From Bacilliculturomica massiliensis (GTDB lineage Bacteria; Bacillota; Clostridia; Peptostreptococcales; Anaerovoracaceae): a DNA stretch of 64,000 nt. The translations under genes were made by a program, and so were the position numbers. This document shows, piece after piece, positions 1 through 6,339 of the stretch; the first letter of the stretch is position 1, and each line of letters begins with the position of its first letter. The notes beneath the pieces were generated by a model. It was not told the origin of the DNA, ran no database searches, and worked only from the letters and a program-made list of their open reading frames with translations. Where the stretch lies: positions 1,897,423 to 1,961,422 of the forward strand of contig NZ_LR027603.1 of the NCBI RefSeq assembly GCF_900605495.1, read 5' to 3'.

Positions 1-90
1 GGCAGGCTGCTTCCGAGCGGCGGGCTGCTTCCGGGCGGCAGGCTGTTTCCGGGCGGCAGGCTGTTTCCGGGCGGCAGGCTGCTTCCGGGC
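1..90. repeat. 18-bp GC-rich tandem repeat, about five copies
   Basis: Five head-to-tail copies of an 18-bp unit of the form GGCAGGCTGCTTCCGGGC, with one- or two-base differences between copies. The array runs off the left edge, so the true copy number is unknown. The unit is a multiple of three, and the plus frame starting at base 1 stays open until TAG at 118-120, reading as a Gly/Leu/Pro hexapeptide repeat. It could therefore be the C-terminal tail of a gene lying further left, but no start or recognisable domain is visible here. Confidence 0.8.
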
Positions 91-289
91 GGAAGCGCCG
101 CCTCCAAAAGCCGGAAATAGCCCGGCCTGGGCCGGGAGCGGCGCTGAGCTGTTCTTAAATGAAACTATCTATTGAAAGAAACGCGCAAAAAAGCTGCCTG
201 CCCTTCACAGCACGCAGCCTTCCGCTTATTTCCCTGCTATTTCATCCCATCCTGGCTGAACCAAATCTATATCACAGTATGCCAGGCCG

Positions 290-625
290 ATTTTTTCTTT
301 TTGACGTACCGTTACATGCCAAAAAGAAAAAAATGCTCTCGGCATTTTTCTCTAATGGTGATTTACCCTACACATATGATTAATATTTTACCATTTTTTC
401 TTTTTGGCAGTTTTCTAGCTCTGAAAAGAAAAAAATAACGATACTTCTGCATTAGAATCACCCAGGCAGCTCTCTTTTTTTCGTTTTTGACAGTCCAGGA
501 GCTGCCAAAAAACGAAAAAAGCACTTGTTTTTACATATTTATCCACATCTTCAGCGGCCGGTACCCACGATTGCATTAAGATTTTTTCTTTTTCGTATCA
601 GAAATAGCTGCAAAAAGAAAAAATC
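290..625. repeat. Array of four AT-rich palindromes (units at 290-334, 393-436, 474-521, 580-625)
   Basis: Each unit is an inverted repeat of 44-48 bp with a left arm close to ATTTTTTCTTTTTGRCAG and a matching right arm. Loops are 8-19 nt and unlike one another. The spacers are 58, 37 and 58 bp. Unit 3 has an extra G in the left arm (TTTCGTTTTT) that is matched by an extra C in the right arm, so pairing is kept. Unit 4 overlaps the TGA stop of the minus-strand gene that follows. No open frame explains the array. The arms are too A/T-rich for ordinary terminators, although unit 4 could end that gene's transcript. Confidence 0.8.
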
Positions 626-1409
626 AGAGAAGAACCAGATCAATAGCCCGCTGTATGGTTCCTGTGTTCAGAACTCCATTCTTCTCACTGGTGATGATCA
701 GATTATCAAAAGGAACAAACTCGTTTTCCAGATACAAAGATATTTTTTTCGCCGCCTGGCTTGCATACAGCGGGTCGTCCATCATTCCAAAATGCTCCCA
801 ATATACAGTTTTATTTCGTCGGACAGATTCCGCTTCGAAGTCCGGTCGTATCATATGGCCTCCCAGATCCAGTTCCGGCTCATAACAGTATGGCACCTTG
901 TTAAGCCGCAGATGATCTGCAATACTGGCTTCTGATTTCGATCTCACCCAAATACCGTCGCCAGTCAGGTGGTGCAGCCCCGATTCCCGAAATGGAGTCC
1001 CGCACGTAGCAGAAGGCGCCGGCTCCCCGGCGGGAAGCAGACCGGAGCCAAATCGTCGGAACGCCGCCCCATATGGTTCTTTCAGTGATCTGTATATTTC
1101 ATCCGCTGTATATTCCCTATATTCCTTATTCACCTTTTCTAAAAACAGAATATCCTGATCCAGCCGCAGATCTCCGGCTTTCAGATACTCGCGGTAGATC
1201 AGCGTCCAGATCCCCTGCGGTTCCAGCTTCATCAGTCTTCCGCCTGTATTCGCTCCATAAAAATAGTCCTTCCCCGACGCGGCTCTCTTCCTGACCAGAC
1301 GTATTTTTCGTTTATTGTAAACATCCGGTTTGTACAGCTCTTCTCCGATCTCCTCTTTCATCATTCTCAGCCGCTTCAGCTCTGCCTGGAGCTCATCCCG
1401 TAAACCCAT
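624..1409 (-). CDS. Nuclease-like protein of unknown function (PD-(D/E)XK-like core)
   Basis: This 261-residue protein begins with a charged helical segment (about 1-25). Its C-terminal half has the order RSKSE, then PYCYEPELDLGG, then RPDF, then VYWEHFGMMDD and FDNLIIT. Conserved E, PD and E residues in that order resemble a restriction-endonuclease-like fold, with His where the usual Lys would be. I recall similar RSKSE / WEHFGMMDD proteins of unknown function as common and often multicopy in Clostridia; that is from memory. The start is the ATG at 1409 because AGGAGAGG lies just upstream; an upstream in-frame GTG (1481) would add 24 unlikely residues. The stop codon lies inside the last unit of the palindrome array. 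The nuclease function is inferred. Confidence 0.8.
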   Translation of the reverse strand: MGLRDELQAELKRLRMMKEEIGEELYKPDVYNKRKIRLVRKRAASGKDYFYGANTGGRLMKLEPQGIWTLIYREYLKAGDLRLDQDILFLEKVNKEYREYTADEIYRSLKEPYGAAFRRFGSGLLPAGEPAPSATCGTPFRESGLHHLTGDGIWVRSKSEASIADHLRLNKVPYCYEPELDLGGHMIRPDFEAESVRRNKTVYWEHFGMMDDPLYASQAAKKISLYLENEFVPFDNLIITSEKNGVLNTGTIQRAIDLVLL

Positions 1410-1428
1410 TCCTCTCCTATCCTTACAA

Positions 1429-1554
1429 TCACATGCAGCTTCCGACACGGTCGGTATCGGCACCGTCCTGGTCAGTCCCACGCTCCGCCAGGGAAACCTT
1501 CCCGGGCAGAGCCTTGACCAGATTCAACAGCTTATATTCCGAATCTAGATTCAT
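1429..1554 (-). CDS. Possible 41-residue leader ORF
   Basis: A short frame beginning MNLDSEYKLLNLVKALPG lies in the leader of the nuclease-like gene and ends 19 nt before that gene's start codon. It has no strong ribosome site; GGGAG is about 15 nt upstream of its ATG. Its first 20 residues look protein-like and the rest less so, so it may be a leader peptide, a decayed small gene or chance. Confidence 0.25.
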   Translation of the reverse strand: MNLDSEYKLLNLVKALPGKVSLAERGTDQDGADTDRVGSCM

Positions 1555-1725
1555 GTCTTCTGACCAATCTCCCAGCCTGATACGGAAACATAGCTGTGCC
1601 AAGACCATACAAAGACCGCGCAAAAGGTGCGCGCTTGCCGTTCGCCAGCGCATCTGCGCTAAGACGGCGCGAACAGCCACACTGCCCATCCGCACGCACG
1701 AATTCCATATCATTTAATTTAAACC

Positions 1726-1754
1726 ATTATATTACATTATAGATCGTATGTCAA
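1726..1754 (-). promoter_or_regulatory. Consensus sigma-A promoter of the nuclease-like gene
   Basis: On the minus strand a perfect TTGACA (1749-1754) is separated by 17 bp from a perfect TATAAT (1726-1731). Transcription would begin near 1719, giving a leader of about 310 nt before the start codon at 1409. The early leader (about 1625-1680) can fold: GTTCGC pairs with GCGAAC around an inner AGCGC/GCGCT hairpin. Confidence 0.8.
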
Positions 1755-1782
1755 CTTGTTCCTTCACGCTTTTCTTTACTCA

Positions 1783-1897
1783 TTTGGCATTCTTCGCGGG
1801 ATGAAGTGAGCCGCAGCTACTCCGTTCATTTTACAAGGAAACTTGATCTGCGCTGCGGGCTCATATAACCGAACCCCGCTTGGTGATATTTCCTGCA
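1783..1897. repeat. Dispersed intergenic repeat, degenerate copy
   Basis: This copy contains ACAAGGAAACTT (1833-1844), a GCTGCGGGCTC segment and GATATTTCCT (1885-1894). The same blocks in the same order occur at 56860-56950, and in reverse orientation at 10801-10900. It lies between the cls terminator and the nuclease-gene promoter. Confidence 0.5.
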
Positions 1898-1902
1898 CAA
1901 TG

Positions 1903-1940
1903 AAAAGACCGGCACGCTGTTTCCACAGACGCCCCGGTCT
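1903..1940 (-). terminator. Rho-independent terminator of cls
   Basis: Read on the minus strand, AGACCGG and CCGGTCT form a stem that runs straight into TTTTC. It lies about 60 nt after the cls stop codon. Confidence 0.7.
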
Positions 1941-1999
1941 CTCAGATATAATTCCGTTTTCCTTTATCTTCTGTCCAGCCGCCGCTCTCTATATTGCCA

Positions 2000-3496
2000 T
2001 CAAGCCAGCGGAGCGATGAACCGGCAGACAGATTCGCATATGTAATGCCAGCGTCCCCGCTGTTTCCATTCTTCCGCACAGACCTCCCGAGAATCTGCGA
2101 TATCCCGCATATACTGATCCTTGCAGGTCAGCGCAAATTCCGTGTCGTAGACCAGCGTGTTTACCTCATAGTCCAGCTTAAAACTGCGTATATCCAGATT
2201 CGTCGTACCAACAGACGAGACGTGATCGTCGCTGACGAATGTCTTGGCATGCACAAAGCCCTTGTGAAAGTAGACCCGTATGCCGGCGTCCAGAAGATCC
2301 TGCACGTAAGAAAGCGCCACATAGTACACGTATTTCTTGTCGGGAATACCCGGCAGCATCAGCCGCACATCGACCCCCGACTGGGCCGCCAGCCGCATGG
2401 TCTCAAAGAGCGTTTCATCCGGCACAAAATAAGGCGACTGCATATAAACGTAGTCTTTCGCCGATGAAATGATCTTTATATAACTGTCTTTGTGGGTCTG
2501 ATACCGGCTGTCGGGACCGCAGGAAATGATCTGAACGCCGGCTGTCCCCGGCTGCGCTTCTTCACCCTCCAAATGGGGGAAATACCGCTCGTTCATCGCT
2601 GCGATATTTTCTTTATACAGGGGATCCCGCAGCTTTTTGTTCTGCTTTTCAAGGAAGATCCAGTCTTCCAGGAATCGGAGCTGCAGATCCTGCACCGCCG
2701 GGCCGGTCACCCTTACGGAGGTGTCTCTCCAGGGATTCATTTTAGGATACAGGCTGAGATAATCGTCCCCCACGTTGATCCCGCCCGTATAGGCGATCTT
2801 CCCGTCGATCACGACCATTTTTCGATGCAGCCGGTAATTCACCAGCAAAATAGTCCGCAGATGGGAGGGAAGAAAACGCTGTACCTTTCCCCCTGCCTCT
2901 TCGATGGGCCGGAAATCCCTGCGAAACGTCTTCAGCCAGCCAAAGCCGTCGTAAACGACCTTGACTTCCACCCCCTCCGCCGCCTTTTTCGCCAGCAGAT
3001 CGACAAAATCTTTTCCGATCTGATCTCTGGTCTTGATGATAAAATACAGCACATGGATCGTCTTTTTCGCCGCGGCGATCTCTTCAAACATCCTCGGAAA
3101 CTTCTCCTGGCCGTTCACCAGCAGTTCCACTTTATTGTTCCGCGTGTAGAGACAGCCGGAATTTCTGGAGTTCATAACGATCATATCCCGGTACTTTTCC
3201 GTTACCGGATCCGTGAACTCCATCTGGTCGTTTCGGATCGCGTTGAGTTCAAAATCCTGAACCTTCATGTAATGATCCTCGATGTCCTTCATGCGGTAGG
3301 TCTTTGACATGATCTCCAGTTTATGCGTGCTTCCGAAAAAAAAGTACAATACAAAGCCCGCCACCGGTAAAAAGATCATTACCAGCAGCCAGGCGAAGGT
3401 GGTACTCATATCCCGACGCCGGAAAAAGATCAGCGAAAAAATCGAGATCGCATTGATACCATAGATCATAACGGGCAGTACAATGCTCCAAAACAT
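2000..3496 (-). CDS. cls: Cardiolipin synthase
   Basis: Membrane phospholipase-D family enzyme that joins two phosphatidylglycerol molecules into cardiolipin. The 498-residue protein has two N-terminal membrane segments (about 1-25 and 33-55), then two PLD domains. Each has an HxK(x)4D motif: HRKMVVIDGKIAYTGG near residue 230 and HAKTFVSDDHVSSVGTTN near 415. The length is normal for the family. The start is the ATG at 3496, preceded by GGAGG and a 5-nt gap; a TTG four codons upstream lies over that ribosome site. It is followed by its own terminator and seems to be transcribed alone or with the upstream membrane-protein gene (41-nt gap). Confidence 0.95.
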   Translation of the reverse strand: MFWSIVLPVMIYGINAISIFSLIFFRRRDMSTTFAWLLVMIFLPVAGFVLYFFFGSTHKLEIMSKTYRMKDIEDHYMKVQDFELNAIRNDQMEFTDPVTEKYRDMIVMNSRNSGCLYTRNNKVELLVNGQEKFPRMFEEIAAAKKTIHVLYFIIKTRDQIGKDFVDLLAKKAAEGVEVKVVYDGFGWLKTFRRDFRPIEEAGGKVQRFLPSHLRTILLVNYRLHRKMVVIDGKIAYTGGINVGDDYLSLYPKMNPWRDTSVRVTGPAVQDLQLRFLEDWIFLEKQNKKLRDPLYKENIAAMNERYFPHLEGEEAQPGTAGVQIISCGPDSRYQTHKDSYIKIISSAKDYVYMQSPYFVPDETLFETMRLAAQSGVDVRLMLPGIPDKKYVYYVALSYVQDLLDAGIRVYFHKGFVHAKTFVSDDHVSSVGTTNLDIRSFKLDYEVNTLVYDTEFALTCKDQYMRDIADSREVCAEEWKQRGRWHYICESVCRFIAPLA

Positions 3497-3537
3497 AGCT
3501 ACCTCCAAACTGCATTCATTTTTATGACTGTTCAGCC

Positions 3538-4785
3538 TCAGCGATCACCGTCTCCGCCGTCATTCCTCCCAGAAGCCCCCTTTGCGCCGCCTTCGCCAGC
3601 CTCATGACCATCGCCTTCTCCAGGAACATGCCCTTCGCCGGTTGTATGCCCGCCGGCTTCATGTCCGCCGCCTTCGCCGGCTGCGTCAACTCCGGCCGCC
3701 CCATCTTTTTTTCCGGCGCCCTTCTTCCCTTTTCCCTCTTTTTTCCCCGGTCTCTCTCTCAGGTCCCACACCGGTCCGTTCAGCCCGCCGTGCCTTACGC
3801 CCTGCTCCTGACCGTTTATCATGCTGTTAAGCAGATTTCCCCGTTCCGCATCGAACTTTTCCAGCCGCTCCAGGGTATTGTTCCGCTCCGCCAGGTGATC
3901 GATCTCTTTTTCAATGCTCTGTGAGATCTTTTCCCTCCGGACCTTATCCTCCGCTTCCGTCTGCCTGATCTCCTCCTCGGTCTTCATCTTTGGTATGAAG
4001 CGCCGTGCAAAAGTTCCTTTTCCTCTGCCCTTGATATAGAACATGCCGATGACGGAGAATACCACTGCCCCGATAAAGTTTACGAAAAGATCCGACATGG
4101 TATCATAGAGGCCGATATCGATGTATCCGCCGTAGTTCCACGTCTCCCCGTTGACGACGATGCTGTCGATGGGTATGGTCACTGCCACATTCCTCCCCGC
4201 AGGGTTGAGCAGAACGGAGGAAATGGATGTCAGGATCGTATCCTTCTGCATATCCGTATGGGTAAAATAATCCATTCCAAACTCAAAAAACTCCCACAGC
4301 ACGCCCACGGTCATGGAAAAACAAAAAGCCACCAGCGCCACGAAGGCAGGCGACATCTGTACTGAGATCCGTTCATTCTGATTCAGTATATCGATCAGTG
4401 AAAACCCGATGGCCGCCATGAGAAAGCCGTTCATGGTGTGCAGCATATCGTCCCATCCGGGATAGTGCAGGTAATATTCGTTGATCTCGCCCATGATCTC
4501 CGCCGCGAAGATGAACAGCAGGATGATGACCTCCAGCGTGTTCGGCAACGCGATGTGCAGCTTTCTGTCCACGAATACGGGTATCATGAACAGTACCAGC
4601 GTCAGCACGCACAGAAATACATTGTTCCAGTTATCGTTAAATATCTCGGCGATCATCACCAGTATCACAAGAATACGCAGCACGATGTAAAGCACCGTGG
4701 TCTTTTTATGTGATCTGGCGTAAGATACGACCTCCTGTTTCGCGTGTTCTCTCTCTTTTTTTCTGTTTCTCAAACCGCAATCCAC
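3538..4785 (-). CDS. DUF2238-like multi-pass membrane protein with a Gly/His-rich tail
   Basis: About 415 residues. Residues 30-250 carry six or seven hydrophobic segments, including WDDMLHTMNGFLMAAIGFSL and GVLWEFFEFGMDYFTHTDMQ, typical of the DUF2238 / YjdF-like membrane family, whose function I do not know. A charged, probably coiled stretch follows (about 265-320). The last 90 residues are low-complexity Gly/His/Glu/Lys, with repeats such as GGHEAGG and GEGHVPGEG. The start is uncertain: a GTG (4785) lies directly against an AAGG motif, and a TTG four codons later has better spacing. The His-rich tail could bind metal, which is speculation. The cls gene follows downstream. Confidence 0.75.
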   Translation of the reverse strand: MDCGLRNRKKEREHAKQEVVSYARSHKKTTVLYIVLRILVILVMIAEIFNDNWNNVFLCVLTLVLFMIPVFVDRKLHIALPNTLEVIILLFIFAAEIMGEINEYYLHYPGWDDMLHTMNGFLMAAIGFSLIDILNQNERISVQMSPAFVALVAFCFSMTVGVLWEFFEFGMDYFTHTDMQKDTILTSISSVLLNPAGRNVAVTIPIDSIVVNGETWNYGGYIDIGLYDTMSDLFVNFIGAVVFSVIGMFYIKGRGKGTFARRFIPKMKTEEEIRQTEAEDKVRREKISQSIEKEIDHLAERNNTLERLEKFDAERGNLLNSMINGQEQGVRHGGLNGPVWDLRERPGKKEGKGKKGAGKKDGAAGVDAAGEGGGHEAGGHTTGEGHVPGEGDGHEAGEGGAKGASGRNDGGDGDR

Positions 4786-4860
4786 CTTCTTTCTGATCGG
4801 CCGCAGCGCCGGCCCTTTCTGCCCAACCTACCGCAGGCTATGCTGCTAGCAGTACCGCCC

Positions 4861-5035
4861 GCCGTACCGGGAAGGCCGTACAACACTGCGGCTGCGGGGC
4901 CCGACGGGCTCTACCGTTCTGCAGCTCGCCGTACCGGGAAGGCCGTACAACGCTGCAGCTGCGGGGCCCGGCGGGCTCTACCGTTCTGCAGCTGGCCGCC
5001 CCGACGGGCTCTCCCGTTCTATAGCCGGCAGCCAC
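4861..5035. repeat. 67-bp GC-rich tandem repeat, two copies plus a partial third
   Basis: Copies begin with GCCGTACCGGGAAGGCCGTA at 4861 and again at 4928. A third, internally deleted copy runs from about 4995. The copies differ at only a few positions. Confidence 0.8.
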
Positions 5036-5264
5036 GACGGGCCTGCGCTCTGTCGCCGTACCGCCCGCAAGCCTGCGCACCGTTTCATTATTCCTGAATG
5101 ACCGGCTCATGGGCTTTCGCCCCTGAACCCTTCCGCATCATCCATATAAAATATATTCAAAGGTTCTTCCATCCAACGCCTAACTACATTTTATATGGGT
5201 CATGCTCCCGCTTATCCATGGCATGCTGCCGCTCGGCTCCGGGAGAACGCCAAACAGTTCTCCC

Positions 5265-5386
5265 ATAGGTGAAATCTACAAAAAAAATCGATTTTCACCT
5301 ATTTTCACGGAAAAACAGAGCCGAATAACCGGTATTTTAAAACTAAATAGGTGAAAAGTCATTATTTAAGAGCTTTTCACCTATTT
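5265..5386. repeat. Two ATAGGTGAAA palindromes (5265-5302, 5345-5386)
   Basis: The first has arms ATAGGTGAAATC (5265-5276) and GATTTTCACCTAT (5290-5302). The second has perfect 14-bp arms AAATAGGTGAAAAG (5345-5358) and CTTTTCACCTATTT (5373-5386) around a 14-nt loop. The same arm sequence, with compensating changes, recurs at 56374-56546. A run of eight A follows the first arm in both islands. Confidence 0.8.
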
Positions 5387-5439
5387 ATTAGTTTATTTTA
5401 TGTGATCTCTCAAAAAAATCTCAGATCTCGCCTATCCGC

Positions 5440-5745
5440 CGGCGCAAGCCTATGGTCAGTCCGTGTCCGAGACCAGAAATCCCAGATCGCAGACCGCACC
5501 GCCGGCGCAGGCCTCTGAGCAGACGCACACATCGGCTTCTGCGCCGCCTCAGAACACAAATTCCGGCGCAGGTCTCAGCGCAGACGCGCACACGCAGCCC
5601 GCCGCCGCAAGACACAGACCGCCGCAAGACGCGAACCGCACCGCCAGCACACAGACCACAGCCCGCCGCCGGCGCACAGACCCCCCCCAACACACCCCCC
5701 CCGCCGGCCCGAGCCCCGCCCCTGCCCCCGGCCCCGCCGGTCTCT
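5440..5745 (-). other. Strand-asymmetric C-rich tract (G-rich on the transcribed strand)
   Basis: The plus strand is strongly C/A-rich. At 5681-5740 it has two C8 runs and several C4-C5 runs. On the minus strand, immediately downstream of iorB, these are at least six G-tracts of four or more with short loops, which fits a G-quadruplex pattern. No gene is supported here. Confidence 0.6.
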
Positions 5746-5763
5746 CAAGCCGTTCTGGCCTTA

Positions 5764-6339
5764 TTATACCTGTTTCATGCCCAGCTCAAACGCTTTAATG
5801 TTAATTTCCTCAAAGCCTTTTTTCACGTTATCCCGGATGGCCTGCTCCCAGTCGATGCCGGAAATGTTCAGAGCCGCCACCAGAGCGCCCAGCAGAACGA
5901 TGTTCATGGTCTTGGGATTGCCCAGCTCTTTGGCCAGTTTTCCAGCCTCGAACACGGAAACGTCAGCCTTTCCCTTCAGCTCCTCCAGAATGCCCTGAGG
6001 ATACTGGGCCGCACCCATGAGAATGGGAACGGAGGGGATCTCGAAATCGTTTACCACCATTTTGCCGCCCATTTTCAGATACTCGATCCAGCGCAGCGCT
6101 TCCATCTTCTCAAACGCCACGATGACGTCGGCCTGTCCCTTCCCGATGATGGGGGAGAAGACTTTTTCACCGAAGCGGATCTGTGTGCTCACGTTGCCGC
6201 CCCGCTGAGACATACCGTGGATCTCGGACATTTTTACGTCATAGCCCGCCGCCAGAAGACCGGAGGACAAAATTTTGCTGGCCAGTATGGTCCCCTGCCC
6301 GCCTACGCCGACAAGCAGTATGTTTTTTGCTTCCTTCAT
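5764..6339 (-). CDS. iorB: Indolepyruvate:ferredoxin oxidoreductase, beta subunit
   Basis: Gamma-type 2-oxoacid oxidoreductase subunit that pairs with IorA. The complex oxidatively decarboxylates aryl pyruvates from aromatic amino acids to aryl-acetyl-CoA, reducing ferredoxin. The 191-residue protein has the N-terminal GVGGQGTILASKILS motif and the block SEIHGMSQRGGNVSTQIRFG seen in this family. Its ATG lies directly after the iorA stop with no gap, so the two are translationally coupled. A long G-rich untranslated region follows. Length is typical for IorB. Confidence 0.93.
   Translation of the reverse strand: MKEAKNILLVGVGGQGTILASKILSSGLLAAGYDVKMSEIHGMSQRGGNVSTQIRFGEKVFSPIIGKGQADVIVAFEKMEALRWIEYLKMGGKMVVNDFEIPSVPILMGAAQYPQGILEELKGKADVSVFEAGKLAKELGNPKTMNIVLLGALVAALNISGIDWEQAIRDNVKKGFEEINIKAFELGMKQV

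Larger units (their letters stand above)
4786..5763. other. Gene-free repeat island II
   Basis: No convincing gene lies in these 978 bp; the open frames are low-complexity Pro/Ala/Arg or Cys/Gly/Arg shadows. In order it holds a 67-bp GC-rich tandem repeat (4861-5035), an 11-bp inverted repeat CCATATAAAAT / ATTTTATATGG (5142-5152 and 5188-5198), a GGGAGAAC / GTTCTCCC hairpin (5241-5264), two ATAGGTGAAA palindromes (5265-5386) and a C-rich tract (about 5440-5745). The order matches the island at 55.9-57.0 kb. Confidence 0.75.

Noticed and set aside
290-625. CRISPR array
   Set aside because: Although regularly spaced, the repeats are A/T palindromes whose inner parts vary, spacers are 37-58 bp, and there are no cas genes in the window.
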